DNA of 64,000 nucleotides. Source: JAWPMT01 sp965267435 (GTDB lineage Bacteria > Bacteroidota > Bacteroidia > Cytophagales > Cyclobacteriaceae). Below, piece after piece: positions 1-8,578 of the stretch. The first letter of the stretch is position 1. Every line of letters starts with the position of its first letter. The stretch is from positions 1,860,001-1,924,000 of the forward strand of contig OZ253960.1 in assembly GCA_965267435.1 (NCBI GenBank), read 5' to 3'. Both the position numbers and the translations under genes were made by a program. The notes under the pieces are model-generated. The model was not told the DNA's origin. It was given only the letters and a program-made list of their open reading frames with translations, and made no database searches.

Positions 1-977
1 CCAATGAGGATCGTTATCGTCTGGTGCAGAATGTAGAAAGGGTACACGGCACGATTGCAGTATGCCAGCGTTCGGCTTTTGCGATTGAGGTAATGGGCGG
101 CAAATCCGAAAATCGTCAGGATCCAAGCCCATAGGTTGACAATCTTTAGAGCGGCTTCTATAAAGTGCACATAGATGTTGTCCTCAAAGAACACCCATCG
201 GATCAACAAACCTGTAAAGGTGACAATACCTAGAACCAGGGTCTTGCGCTTGATCTTGTCGACCGCCTCCCAGAATGGTTCTTTGATTGAAATCAGCAAG
301 AACCCATAGAGAAACAAGGTCATAGAACTGATAAAATTGAACCAGTCCCATACCAGGTTGTGGGTGATCTCAAAGAAAGGCTCCATCAAAGATTCATAAA
401 GAAAGAGAGGAATCGTCAACCAAAACAGTGACCACGGCTGTCGCGCCAATCTCTTTCGCCAGCCTTGCAGAAATTTCGAATCGGGATGATTTCGCATCCT
501 GATAAACACCGGACTAAGCAGCAGGGAATAAATCAATAGATAGGGTAGAAACCAGAGGTGATGCCAACTGATATTGCCAGACGAATAGACTCCCTGTGTG
601 AACGCCTCGGTCATCCACCACTGGGCATATCCCATCCCCAACCCTTGAGTTACACGTTCCAGGAAGACCTGAGGCGGTACGATCATGAGCATGCCAAAGA
701 CGAGCGGAAGGCCTAACCGCTGCCAGCGCTCCCTTCGAAACTGGCCACCGGAGCGGTAAGACAAGGCAAAGGCTGTGCCCATACCGGAAATCACAAACAG
801 TATCGGCAGTCGCCACTGATTGACAAACAACATGGGCCAGCGCACCTCCGGGTAGATGACATTGTTTTTGATGTGCCAACCCCAAGGCACAAAGAACATT
901 CCTACGTGGTATAGGATGAGCAGAGCGAACACGATGACTCGCAGCCAGTCCAGGTCGTAGCGCCGAATCTTTTCCAT
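1..977 (-). CDS. Acyltransferase 3 family membrane protein, 3' end cut by window edge
   Basis: The reading frame is open from the ATG at 977 to the left edge, so the C-terminal end is missing. The N-terminus (MEKIRRYDLDWLRV) has the opening typical of the acyltransferase-3 / OafA-like family: a short basic stretch followed by the Asp-x-x-x-Arg ('DLDWLR') motif inside the first membrane segment. Later hydrophobic helices include 'RLPILFVISGMGTAF' and 'HHLWFLPYLLIYSLL', and the last visible residues (YPFYILHQTITILIG) match the conserved final helix, so only a few residues are probably lost. Family members move acyl groups onto sugars or lipids at the inner membrane; the acceptor cannot be told here. 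The AraC gene lies just upstream in the same direction, so the two may be co-transcribed. Confidence 0.85.
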   Translation of the reverse strand, partial: MEKIRRYDLDWLRVIVFALLILYHVGMFFVPWGWHIKNNVIYPEVRWPMLFVNQWRLPILFVISGMGTAFALSYRSGGQFRRERWQRLGLPLVFGMLMIVPPQVFLERVTQGLGMGYAQWWMTEAFTQGVYSSGNISWHHLWFLPYLLIYSLLLSPVFIRMRNHPDSKFLQGWRKRLARQPWSLFWLTIPLFLYESLMEPFFEITHNLVWDWFNFISSMTLFLYGFLLISIKEPFWEAVDKIKRKTLVLGIVTFTGLLIRWVFFEDNIYVHFIEAALKIVNLWAWILTIFGFAAHYLNRKSRTLAYCNRAVYPFYILHQTITILI

Positions 978-1088
978 TGGTCTAAGTGCGTGTTCACGAA
1001 AATACGCAAACCCGTCAGCCAAATTTTGATCAGGCTCTTGAATTGTTGAAAGCTGGAGCTGGAATGACCTCACCCCCCCATGGAGCAG

Positions 1089-2081
1089 CTATCCGCTTTT
1101 ACGAAACTCGATGGGTGACTGACCCGTCCAGCGTTTGAACGCCCTGTTGAAGGCACTCTGCTCGGAAAACCCTGTTTGAAAGGCGATCTCTGCCACGCTC
1201 CTCGAAGAGCTCTTGAGCAACTCCTTTGAGAGACCCTCCTGTGTTTTCTTGATCAGATCCCGAAAGGTGACGCCATTGTCCGACAGTCGTCGGGTGAGCG
1301 TACGATTGCTCATGCCCATGTGCTCCCCAACCTGTGTGATGGCAGGGATGCCGCTGGGGAGTGCGTTGGCAATGAGCTCCTCCACATCGGAGACGATCCT
1401 GTTCGAGGCGATCTCAATGCCCTTGGCCTCCTCCTCCACCCGCTCGACCAGGAACTGATTGATGCTTTTGTCGGCTTTGGCGGTCCGCGTCTCCAGGTCC
1501 TTCGTTGCATAGCTGATGATATTGTGCGACTGATCAAAGGAAATGGGGCATCGGAAAGCTTCCTCGTAGCCGTCCAGTTTCCGAGGTGGGCCATGTTTGA
1601 AAGAAACACTCAAGGGAGTCATATCGGTCTCCGTCATGGCCTGCAGCACGACTACGGTCGCAGACAAGGTCGCTTCGTTCGAAAGTTCCACGCCCCGGCG
1701 ATGAGTCTCTCTATTGAGGTATACATGAGATATCTCCTCGCCTTTTTCAATTTTGAAAACGTACGTGTTGGACAACAGTTTGAAATAGCGCTCGGCGCGG
1801 TCAAAGATCTCACCTGCCCATGAACATGTTCGCCACGATAGCCCCAGCACCCCATAGTCCTCTATTTTCATCGCCTGGCCTATTCGTACCGAGAAACCAG
1901 GGCCCAAACGTTGGTCGAGTATTTCATGAAGTTCGAAGAAGTGGTCTGCGGGAACCGCCTGCAAGTGATCGATGTCCTCTACGGGAGTACGTAGTCCCTG
2001 CAACTCCTCCATCTGCATGCCTTCTGCCAAAGCATGAGTAATCATTTTTCGGTACAGATTGATGGAAATGTAGTTGGCCAC
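1089..2081 (-). CDS. AraC family transcriptional regulator (arabinose-binding-like N-terminal domain)
   Basis: A 330-residue protein. Residues ~1-200 resemble the arabinose-binding-like domain of the OruR/ArgR-type AraC group. The last ~95 residues form a double helix-turn-helix, visible as 'VGEHMGMSNRTLTRRLSDNG' followed by 'SVAEIAFQTGFSEQSAFNRA' and the closing 'FKRWTGQSPIEFRK', which is a very clear AraC signature. The start at MANYISINLY fits the usual family length. It lies 111 bases upstream of the acyltransferase gene in the same orientation, which makes that gene a candidate target. The effector is unknown. Confidence 0.93.
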   Translation of the reverse strand: MANYISINLYRKMITHALAEGMQMEELQGLRTPVEDIDHLQAVPADHFFELHEILDQRLGPGFSVRIGQAMKIEDYGVLGLSWRTCSWAGEIFDRAERYFKLLSNTYVFKIEKGEEISHVYLNRETHRRGVELSNEATLSATVVVLQAMTETDMTPLSVSFKHGPPRKLDGYEEAFRCPISFDQSHNIISYATKDLETRTAKADKSINQFLVERVEEEAKGIEIASNRIVSDVEELIANALPSGIPAITQVGEHMGMSNRTLTRRLSDNGVTFRDLIKKTQEGLSKELLKSSSRSVAEIAFQTGFSEQSAFNRAFKRWTGQSPIEFRKSG

Positions 2082-2475
2082 TAGTCGTTCCGCTTTGACT
2101 GACTAATGTAATACCAAAAAGACAAGGCTTTGTTTTCGTTGTGCTAATATGCCATTTCATTACAAACTCCCGCCATCCGGCCATCAAACCATAGATAATT
2201 GGCCACACCAACCCATGTGGGAATAAAAATTTGAGAGCCAGGCATTTTTACAATATAACCAACGGTCGAAGCGAAGTGTCCTCTGATCTTTCTGAAATTT
2301 CAACATCTGTGAGGGTGCTTTGGAAAGGTTGCAACCACAAGTCCTCAGTGTCCGAAAAAGGACAATCAACACGCATCTTGTGGGTTTTCGATTGCCAGTG
2401 AGTGGACCTATAATTGTGTCCATTCGGTCCTCAGAGACCCTTCTAGCACCACGCTTGCCTTAACGCCTAACACTT
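2082..2475. other. Intergenic region between divergent AraC and aminotransferase genes
   Basis: About 390 bases without a convincing gene. Open frames here lack coding character. A small inverted repeat TGTCC-N6-GGACA lies near 2350-2365, and 'GGAC-ctataattgt-GTCC' near 2400-2420 is another short dyad upstream of the aminotransferase gene. Promoters for both neighbouring genes must lie here, but I cannot place them with confidence. Confidence 0.4.
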
Positions 2476-3660
2476 ATGAAAACATCCCGACGTCAACTCC
2501 TCAAGAACGGCCTGCTCACGGTAGGAGGCCTCACTGTAGCACCTCACCTAAGTCTTGGTGAGGCTTGGAGATCCGCTCCCAAAATCGACGCTTCAGGTAA
2601 AGCGATCTATAGTCCTTTCTTCAAGGAATACATAGACCTCTCCCTGGAGAAAACATCTGAATTGCGTGCAAAGCTGAACGCCAACGAGAACCCGTATGGA
2701 CCAGCGCCAAGTGCCCGAAAAGCATTCGCCGAGGCTGCCACCAGTGGCAATCGATATGCCTGGCGAGAGCTATTCGCACTGATCGATAAAATCGCGACAA
2801 AGGAGGGAGTCACTGGCAAAAACGTCATGATGGGTCCCGGATCCTCAGATCTGCTCGAAAAGTTCGGCCTTGTGCTCTTCATGAATGGTGGCAATATCGT
2901 CTCTGCCGACCCGGCCTACATGTCTATGATCAAAGTAGCAGAAGCCGTCGGCGCATCTTGGAAGGGCGTGCCGCTGGCAAAGGATTGGTCGCATGACCTT
3001 GATGCCATGGAGGCGGCGATCGATGACAATACCCGACTTGTCTACGTATGCAATCCCAACAACCCTACGGGGTCGTTGACAGATGCCAAGAAATTGGAAG
3101 CCTTCTGCAGAAAGGTTTCGGATCGTGTCCCGGTCTTCGTTGACGAAGCGTACCTCGAATTCCTCCCTGAGGACGAGCAGCAAAGCATGGTGTCTCTGGT
3201 GGCGGAAGGCAAGAATGTCATTGTCGCCCGCACCTTCTCCAAGATTCATGGGATGGCTGGCTTGAGGGTAGGATACGCCGTGGGACTGGAGGAGACACTT
3301 GGTCAGCTGCAAGCCATCACCAGGGGTGGCATGGGCATCACACTACCATCAGTTCTAGCCGCCACGGCGAGCATGGACGATGTGGACTTCCAGCGTAAAT
3401 CGCGGAAGCTCAACACCGAAGCGAGAAGATACGTCTGCAATGAATTGGAGAAGAGAGGCTTCGATTACGTGGAGTCCGTAACGAGCTTTGTACTGTTCCC
3501 CATCGAAATGGAGGGTAAGGCCTTTCTCGAGAAAATGCGCGAGCAGCAAGTCGGTGTGCGGGCGTTCGACCTCATGGATAAGAACTGGTGTCGAGTGAGC
3601 ATAGGGACCATGGATGAGATGAAGATCTTCGTCAGTGCCCTGGACTCTGTATTAAGCTAA
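2476..3660 (+). CDS. Tat-exported PLP-dependent aminotransferase (HisC-like, class I/II)
   Basis: A 394-residue fold-type I aminotransferase of the histidinol-phosphate aminotransferase type. Motifs in order: 'NANENPYGP' (~68-76), 'VCNPNNPTGS' (191-200), 'VDEAYLEF' with the PLP-ring Asp223 and Tyr226, and 'TFSKIHGMAGLRVGYA' with the Schiff-base lysine K256 and phosphate-binding R264. The N-terminus carries a twin-arginine signal (S-R-R-Q-L-L-K followed by a hydrophobic stretch up to about residue 28), so the folded, cofactor-loaded enzyme is probably exported to the periplasm. That is unusual for a HisC-like enzyme and argues against a role in histidine biosynthesis. The AEC-type carrier gene begins 20 bases downstream and is probably co-transcribed. 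The substrate is unknown. Confidence 0.9.
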   Translation: MKTSRRQLLKNGLLTVGGLTVAPHLSLGEAWRSAPKIDASGKAIYSPFFKEYIDLSLEKTSELRAKLNANENPYGPAPSARKAFAEAATSGNRYAWRELFALIDKIATKEGVTGKNVMMGPGSSDLLEKFGLVLFMNGGNIVSADPAYMSMIKVAEAVGASWKGVPLAKDWSHDLDAMEAAIDDNTRLVYVCNPNNPTGSLTDAKKLEAFCRKVSDRVPVFVDEAYLEFLPEDEQQSMVSLVAEGKNVIVARTFSKIHGMAGLRVGYAVGLEETLGQLQAITRGGMGITLPSVLAATASMDDVDFQRKSRKLNTEARRYVCNELEKRGFDYVESVTSFVLFPIEMEGKAFLEKMREQQVGVRAFDLMDKNWCRVSIGTMDEMKIFVSALDSVLS

Positions 3661-3680
3661 AACGTCGAAGCGCAGCCAAC

Positions 3681-4841
3681 GTGGAAAAGACCCTCGGACT
3701 ATTGCTGATGATTGGGCTGGGACTTCTGCTACAGCGGAAGATCGGGTCCCCTGAGCAACTCAAGGGTCTAAAAGTTTTGATCCTGAGTGTAGCGCTGCCT
3801 GCAACAATTTTCGTGGCGCTACTCAATGTGGAGTTGAGTCAGGATTTGCTCATCCTGCCCCTACTCGCTCTGGTAATAAATGGTCTACTCCTGGGAGCCA
3901 CACATCTATCGCGAGGGCTTTTCAATGAACTGGGCGCAGCTCGGCAGCGTACCATGATGATGCTCCTGCCCTCCCTGGCACCGGGATTGAGTTGTTTTCC
4001 ATTCGTCGCAGAATTCCTGGGTGAAGATGCTGTAGCACTTGCCGCTCTAGCGGATGTCGGCAATAAGTTCTTTGTGCTCATCCTCCTTTATTTTCTGGCG
4101 ATCCATTGGTACCAACGGCTGAATGTGGCCACTTCGTCAGGCGAGGGAAACAAGCTCAAACAATTGCTACTGGCGCTCGTCGGTGAACCGATCAACATTG
4201 TGATGATCGTCGCATTGGTTATGCTGGCTTTCGGACTCAACCTACAATCTCTGCCTGGAGCCGTCGGGTCTGTAGTGCTGCGCCTCAGCAGCATTATGGC
4301 ACCATTGATCCTTCTGTTCATTGGTTTGGCTGTAAAGTTCACGCGAAGTGACTTTGGGCTCATTTTTCGATTGCTTCTGTGGCGCGCCGGGCTGGCCCTG
4401 GTTGTCAGCGCCGCGTTCCTTGCTTTGGCCCCGGGTCTCTCGGCACCAATGGCCCTGCTGGCCGTCGTTTTTCCTTTGAGCTCATGCAGCTTCTGGCCAT
4501 TTGCCCACATGAGCGCTGTGGACGTGCAAGAGGAAGGCGCTGGTCGAACGTTTGACGTCGGCTTTGGACTCTCTACGCTGGCGGTATCGCTCCCATTTTC
4601 TACTACCCTTATTTTGGGGGTATTCTCTTTTCAGTCAACATTTGCGAACCCCATCCACTTGCTCGCTTTCGGTTCTGGCATGCTCGCAATAGCATGCGTG
4701 CCGTGGATCGTTGCCAGAATAAAGCATCTGGTCACGGTATCCCATGACCGACGAAACGAAGAGCCCGTCGCTTTTCCCGAAAGGGTCATAGAAACCAGAC
4801 ACGCCGGACTGGAAAAAGTCTCAGCTGCGGCAGGCGAGTGA
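3681..4841 (+). CDS. AEC-family permease (auxin efflux carrier-like)
   Basis: A 386-residue integral membrane protein with about ten hydrophobic helices and a short hydrophilic tail. The layout of two five-helix halves, with Pro/Gly-rich kinks such as 'ILSVALPATIFVALL' in helix 2 and 'LVGEPINIVMIVALVM' near the start of the second half, fits the AEC/bile-acid carrier fold. The start is a GTG 20 bases after the aminotransferase stop; no ATG lies closer in frame. The likely role is export or uptake of a small organic acid or amino-acid derivative, perhaps linked to the periplasmic aminotransferase. The family call is good; the substrate is not inferable. Confidence 0.75.
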   Translation: MEKTLGLLLMIGLGLLLQRKIGSPEQLKGLKVLILSVALPATIFVALLNVELSQDLLILPLLALVINGLLLGATHLSRGLFNELGAARQRTMMMLLPSLAPGLSCFPFVAEFLGEDAVALAALADVGNKFFVLILLYFLAIHWYQRLNVATSSGEGNKLKQLLLALVGEPINIVMIVALVMLAFGLNLQSLPGAVGSVVLRLSSIMAPLILLFIGLAVKFTRSDFGLIFRLLLWRAGLALVVSAAFLALAPGLSAPMALLAVVFPLSSCSFWPFAHMSAVDVQEEGAGRTFDVGFGLSTLAVSLPFSTTLILGVFSFQSTFANPIHLLAFGSGMLAIACVPWIVARIKHLVTVSHDRRNEEPVAFPERVIETRHAGLEKVSAAAGE

Positions 4842-4866
4842 TCTACAAATCAGACCTGGTGGGTTC

Positions 4867-5163
4867 CTAGCTGATCATGGTCATTTCATTGATCACCACC
4901 TTCTCCACAGCATCTTCGGTCGCCTTCAGGAAATCGGCCAGGTGAGCGCTCTCCATGTGTTTTTCCCAAAGCGCTTTGGTGCTCCAGTTTTCATAGAAAA
5001 TAAAGATATGTGAGGCCTCATTGTCCTGATGAAGATCGTAGTTGATACATCCTTCTTCTTTCCTCGTAGCCTCGACGACCTTAGACATTTCACCCTTGAC
5101 GACGTCTACGCTGTCCTCCTTCACCACCACTTTGGCGATGATGGTCAGTGGTTTGTTTTCCAT
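4867..5163 (-). CDS. Antibiotic biosynthesis monooxygenase (ABM/YgiN-like) domain protein
   Basis: A 98-residue single-domain protein with the dimeric ferredoxin-like ABM fold. It has an N-terminal strand 'PLTIIAKVVVKEDSVDVVKG', the conserved 'EEGCINYDLHQDNEASHIFIFYENW' block with the WS.KALW.KH motif following, and a final helix. Family members act on quinols or as haem-degrading or oxygenating enzymes without a cofactor, or have no known activity. It is the last gene of a three-gene unit with the RibD-like reductase (20 bases upstream) and the PDZ-hydrolase. Confidence 0.88.
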   Translation of the reverse strand: MENKPLTIIAKVVVKEDSVDVVKGEMSKVVEATRKEEGCINYDLHQDNEASHIFIFYENWSTKALWEKHMESAHLADFLKATEDAVEKVVINEMTMIS

Positions 5164-5183
5164 AAATACTTATTGAGTATGCT

Positions 5184-5738
5184 CTATATCATTTTGGGTA
5201 CCTCATAAGTCAACTCTACCATGCCGTTTTTGAAGGCCATCATGTCCTTCAGGCGCAGCCGCAGCTCCCTCCCAATGTAGTCGAAAAATAACACTCCATC
5301 TCCCAATACAATAGGCATGATCGACATCACGATCTCATCTACCAAATCGAGACGGAGAAATTGCTTGGTCAGATCGGCTCCACCAACCATCCAGATATTG
5401 GAATACCTGGTCTTAAGGTCATTAACCAGTTCTACCACGTCGCCACTACGAAACTCCACCTCAGGCTTGTCGCTTTGAAGCGTCCGGCTAGTGAGCACGA
5501 TGACAGGTTTGTTGCCATAAGGCCATCCCAGTTTCAAGGCAAGTTCATACGTGTGAGATCCCATCACATAGCAGTCGATCCCATCGAGGAACTTCTGCAC
5601 GTCGTCGTCACTCAGATCAGTCCCCTTCTCGTAGTGATCCGGGGATTCAAACCAGGACATGTCGCCGTCCTTTTTGGCAATGAAACCATCGAGGCTGGCG
5701 ACCATGTGAAGCGTGACTTTGGATGAAACCTGCTCCAT
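5184..5738 (-). CDS. Dihydrofolate reductase family protein (RibD C-terminal-like)
   Basis: A 184-residue NADPH-binding reductase fold of the RibD_C/YyaP type. It has 'LHMVASLDGFIAKKDGDMSWF' at the N-terminus, 'CYVMGSHTYELALKLGWPYGNKPVIVLTSR' as the nucleotide-binding region, and 'IWMVGGADLTKQFLRLDLVDEIVMSIMPIVLG' as the conserved C-terminal block. Proteins of this group are usually annotated as riboflavin-biosynthesis-like reductases but are rarely tied to riboflavin when found alone. It sits between the ABM and hydrolase genes with short spacers, so co-transcription is likely. Confidence 0.9.
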   Translation of the reverse strand: MEQVSSKVTLHMVASLDGFIAKKDGDMSWFESPDHYEKGTDLSDDDVQKFLDGIDCYVMGSHTYELALKLGWPYGNKPVIVLTSRTLQSDKPEVEFRSGDVVELVNDLKTRYSNIWMVGGADLTKQFLRLDLVDEIVMSIMPIVLGDGVLFFDYIGRELRLRLKDMMAFKNGMVELTYEVPKMI

Positions 5739-5774
5739 GCACCAAATGTAATGGAGGCAAAGGTTATTCCCTGA

Positions 5775-7184
5775 CTACCTAATGTCTTCCGTCATCAGAA
5801 GTTCCATCCATGCCCGAACATCCGCCAAAGGTTGCTCGACGCCGATCTGATCAGGCTGCAACGTCCGTCCGGGATATCCCTGCTTAGCAGCTTCGTGGGT
5901 ATCAAACAGCTCCAGCTGATGATTGGCTCCTGGATAGACTTTCAGTTCTGCGAATCCGGGATTCGCCCTGTTGACCGCCCTGACCAACGTGCGGGCGGCG
6001 GCGATGGATTCAAATTGATCGTATTCGCCAATCAGTACGAGTGCATGCGCACCGCTTTCAACCCACGCCCGGGCAAAGTTGTGACTTTGGGCCTGCTGAT
6101 GGAAAGTAATAGGTCGGCCGTAGTGCTTGGTCTCGCTATTGTAGGAGATCTGCTCATCCCAGACCGTTCTCATGGCAGGCTGCCGCTCAAAGATCTCGTC
6201 CAATGGCAATGACTTGGTCAGGTAGTAATGAAAGAACTCTGCGACCTGCTTCATGTCGCTGTCAATTTCCGCCAGGCTCTCACCTGAAAGCTCCCGCTGC
6301 AACCTCTCAAACATCATCATCCGCTCGAACCAGGTCGTCGCCCCTCCAGCTCGCACGATGATCCCCTTGACACCCTCGCCTTCCGCAACCAAAGGGGCCA
6401 TAAAAGCACCCACGCTCTCCCCATCGATGAAGATTTTGGTGGCATCAACCCGGGGGTGGGTCTTAAGCCACTGCAAAGCCTTTCTCTGGTAGGCGATCGT
6501 GCCATCGAAATCCAACTCCGAGCAATGACCTTGACTGTCACCACAGCCGGGTTTGTCTACCCGCAAGACGATCGCACCTGTCGTCTGAATGAGGCCTCGC
6601 AAAAAATTGATCCAGCCCCTCTGATAATCGACAGGCACTTCTGTACTGCTACAGCTGGTCCAATCTGATATGAATATGGCCGGTAGTGGGCCTTCCGTAT
6701 TTTCAGGGATCGTAAGGAGCGTTCGGAGCGCTGTGCTATCATCGGTCACAATCGTCCCATAGTAGGTTTCCACTCCTGAAAGATCCTCAAGCTCGGCACT
6801 CTGTGGTGTGAATGAAATTTGTGATACACCTCCCTCCTTTTGGATGGCCAAAGTCACTTCGGCTTCCCCCGGAAGATTCTTTAGCATCTGCGAACCCATG
6901 ATGCCAGTAGGAAAGTCCTCGTCATTGATCGCCAGGATCAAATCACCGTCCTCCAAACCGGCCTGGGCTGCGGGAGAGTCTGACTGTAACTGCGTCACCC
7001 GAATTTGCCTCGTATCGAATATTGATTGGTCATCCGCCGACTCAACACGGAAACCGAGGTTGGCGCGCCGAGGTATCTGCCGATCCCAATGAGCGTTGGG
7101 GTAATGCTGCCAGATGGATTGTTGTTGGGCCGCCAATGCCATGGGAAAAGCGACCAGGAATAGTAGAGTTTTTGCCTTCAACAT
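5775..7184 (-). CDS. Secreted PDZ-domain alpha/beta hydrolase
   Basis: A 469-residue protein with a Sec signal peptide (residues 1-20, ending ALAAQ). A PDZ domain follows at ~40-120 ('SDSPAAQAGLEDGDLILAIN'), then an alpha/beta hydrolase domain from about 140. The nucleophile elbow is G-E-S-V-G with Ser257; Asp389 ('IGEYDQ') and His422 ('GANHQ') are the probable rest of the triad. The cysteine-containing 'ISDWTSCSS' near 172-180 lies where the oxyanion loop is expected. Fusions of PDZ to a peptidase-S9- or acyl-hydrolase-like domain are known from Bacteroidota, but the substrate is not known. It is the first gene of the unit with the RibD-like and ABM genes. Confidence 0.85.
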   Translation of the reverse strand: MLKAKTLLFLVAFPMALAAQQQSIWQHYPNAHWDRQIPRRANLGFRVESADDQSIFDTRQIRVTQLQSDSPAAQAGLEDGDLILAINDEDFPTGIMGSQMLKNLPGEAEVTLAIQKEGGVSQISFTPQSAELEDLSGVETYYGTIVTDDSTALRTLLTIPENTEGPLPAIFISDWTSCSSTEVPVDYQRGWINFLRGLIQTTGAIVLRVDKPGCGDSQGHCSELDFDGTIAYQRKALQWLKTHPRVDATKIFIDGESVGAFMAPLVAEGEGVKGIIVRAGGATTWFERMMMFERLQRELSGESLAEIDSDMKQVAEFFHYYLTKSLPLDEIFERQPAMRTVWDEQISYNSETKHYGRPITFHQQAQSHNFARAWVESGAHALVLIGEYDQFESIAAARTLVRAVNRANPGFAELKVYPGANHQLELFDTHEAAKQGYPGRTLQPDQIGVEQPLADVRAWMELLMTEDIR

Positions 7185-7299
7185 CTTAAAGTTTTGGCTT
7201 CAAAATAGTCGGCAAGACCAACTCAAACAGCCCTACTATGTGAGCGACAACTGTAGTGATGTGAAAAGCGTATATTTCGTGACCACGATCTCGGTAAAA

Positions 7300-8034
7300 A
7301 TGTTTAAAAATGGCTATCTCCTGAATTCCCGAATCCTCACACACGTCATCTTTTGGGTGTTGTATTACGTCTTCTTCAGCCTGATTTGGGCCAACACTGG
7401 TCAATACTACGCCAGCTTCGGCCTTGAGTTCTTGCTCCTGCCCATCAGAATATCTGCGTCATACATCGTGCTCTACTCTCTAATGCCAAGGCTACTACTG
7501 AAAGGCCACGAACTGAGATTCGGACTGATGTATTTGCTGGTCATCGTCGTGGGCGGAATTCTCCAGCGTGTATTTACCTATTTCTATTATGAACTCCTGA
7601 TACTCGAAACAGCTGCCGAGATGTTGACCGTGTCATCCGTGATCAAGTCAATTGTTCTGATCAATACCACGGTCCTCCTTCTATCGGCTATGAAGATATT
7701 CAAGCACTGGAAGCAACTGCGCGAACAAACGGGGGCTTCGGAAAGACAACTGGTGGAGATCCGCGCCGAAAAGCGCAATTATCGCGTGGACAGTGCCGAG
7801 ATCATGTACGTGGAAGGGTTGGGCAACCACGTGATCTTCTATTTGACCAAAGCGAAGAAGCTCATCAGTTACATCTCTCTCAAGGAAGCGGAAGAGCTGC
7901 TGCCAGAAACATTTATGCGCTCGCACAAATCTTTTGTAATCAATAAGGCGCTGGTGGAATCATACACTTCTGACTCCGTCGAGATTGGAGGGAGAGTACT
8001 GCCCGTAGGAAGATCAGTACGTCTTGAGTTTTGA
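7300..8034 (+). CDS. Membrane-anchored LytTR transcriptional regulator
   Basis: About 244 residues from the ATG at 7300. I chose this start because it opens the basic/hydrophobic first helix and avoids overlap with the divergent hydrolase gene. Four predicted membrane helices come first ('HVIFWVLYYVFFSLIW', 'LEFLLLPIRISASYIVLYSL', 'FGLMYLLVIVVGGILQRV', 'IVLINTTVLLLSAM'), then a short linker and a LytTR DNA-binding domain of about 95 residues ('RVDSAEIMYVEGLGNHVIFY', 'FMRSHKSFVINKALVES'). There is no receiver domain and no adjacent kinase, so it is probably a one-component regulator sensing a membrane signal. Targets are unknown. Confidence 0.88.
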   Translation: MFKNGYLLNSRILTHVIFWVLYYVFFSLIWANTGQYYASFGLEFLLLPIRISASYIVLYSLMPRLLLKGHELRFGLMYLLVIVVGGILQRVFTYFYYELLILETAAEMLTVSSVIKSIVLINTTVLLLSAMKIFKHWKQLREQTGASERQLVEIRAEKRNYRVDSAEIMYVEGLGNHVIFYLTKAKKLISYISLKEAEELLPETFMRSHKSFVINKALVESYTSDSVEIGGRVLPVGRSVRLEF

Positions 8035-8041
8035 TTTGATA

Positions 8042-8440
8042 TCAACTCCCTCTTTTACCTGACAGTGCTCTAAGTCTCCAGCCCACAAAGACCATCGCAA
8101 CACCGACCAAACCATAAGTCAAATGCGCTGGTGCATAAAACTGCCCGATCATGATGATCTGCACAGTAAGCCAAATCACCAGCAGCGCCCCACACGCCAG
8201 TGTCCCCCCGGGAAAAGACGAATGCCTACGGATACCCTGAAAGGCGACGAACAGGTTCAAAACGCCATTGACAGAAAGCAAGATGAGCCCTGGAATCAGA
8301 AAATTCTCAAAAGGCGTACCCTCGAGCAATGCAATGGGCAGTTGCAACCACTCACCCGAAGGATCGATGACAAGACTGCCTCCTCCATAGACCGCTGAGA
8401 GACCATTGAAGATGAGTAGAGAGAGGGCAGCGGTTCGCAT
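8042..8440 (-). CDS. Small four-helix membrane protein of unknown function
   Basis: About 132 residues with four predicted membrane segments: 'AALSLLIFNGLSAVYGGGSL', 'FLIPGLILLSVNGVLNLFVA', 'GTLACGALLVIWLTVQIIMI' and 'LTYGLVGVAMVFVGW'. The 'DPSGEWLQLPIALLEGTPFENFLIPG' stretch between helices 1 and 2 recurs in small uncharacterised bacterial membrane proteins as far as I recall. The ATG at 8440 is preferred because it opens directly into helix 1; an in-frame ATG at 8482 would add 14 polar residues. It converges on the LytTR gene with only 7 bases between them. No function can be assigned. Confidence 0.7.
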   Translation of the reverse strand: MRTAALSLLIFNGLSAVYGGGSLVIDPSGEWLQLPIALLEGTPFENFLIPGLILLSVNGVLNLFVAFQGIRRHSSFPGGTLACGALLVIWLTVQIIMIGQFYAPAHLTYGLVGVAMVFVGWRLRALSGKRGS

Positions 8441-8523
8441 GAATTCTTGTGTTGATACCAGCAAGATACGCTCTGTCACCATAGATTGGTAGAGACTTGA
8501 AGAGGAAATATTTACCTAAATTC

Positions 8524-8574
8524 CTACAAACCAGAAATATTAATTACCTTTACTCTACAAACAGGAATTATAAC
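8524..8574 (+). promoter_or_regulatory. Tandem direct-repeat operator and promoter of the first PadR/permease module
   Basis: Two 20-base copies, CTACAAACCAGAAATATTAA (8524-8543) and CTACAAACAGGAATTATAAC (8555-8574), agree at 15 of 20 positions and are spaced 31 bases apart, about three helical turns. The 11-base spacer contains TACCTTTA (8545-8552), one mismatch from the Bacteroidota -7 element TAnnTTTG. The second copy ends four bases before the PadR start. The layout suggests an autoregulatory PadR operator. Related repeats lie upstream of two other permease modules in this window. Assignment to PadR is inferred. Confidence 0.55.
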
Positions 8575-8578
8575 TGTC

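Noticed and set aside
514..885. Open frame of 123 codons on the minus strand
   Set aside because: It lies inside the acyltransferase gene in another frame; the acyltransferase frame shows clear family motifs, this one does not.
1320..1823. 167-codon frame on the plus strand inside the AraC gene
   Set aside because: It is antisense to a well-conserved AraC protein and shows no domain character.
2184..2423. 79-codon minus-strand frame in the AraC-aminotransferase gap
   Set aside because: The product is rich in Cys, Trp and Arg, with no recognisable pattern, and it would cover the promoter region of the divergent pair.
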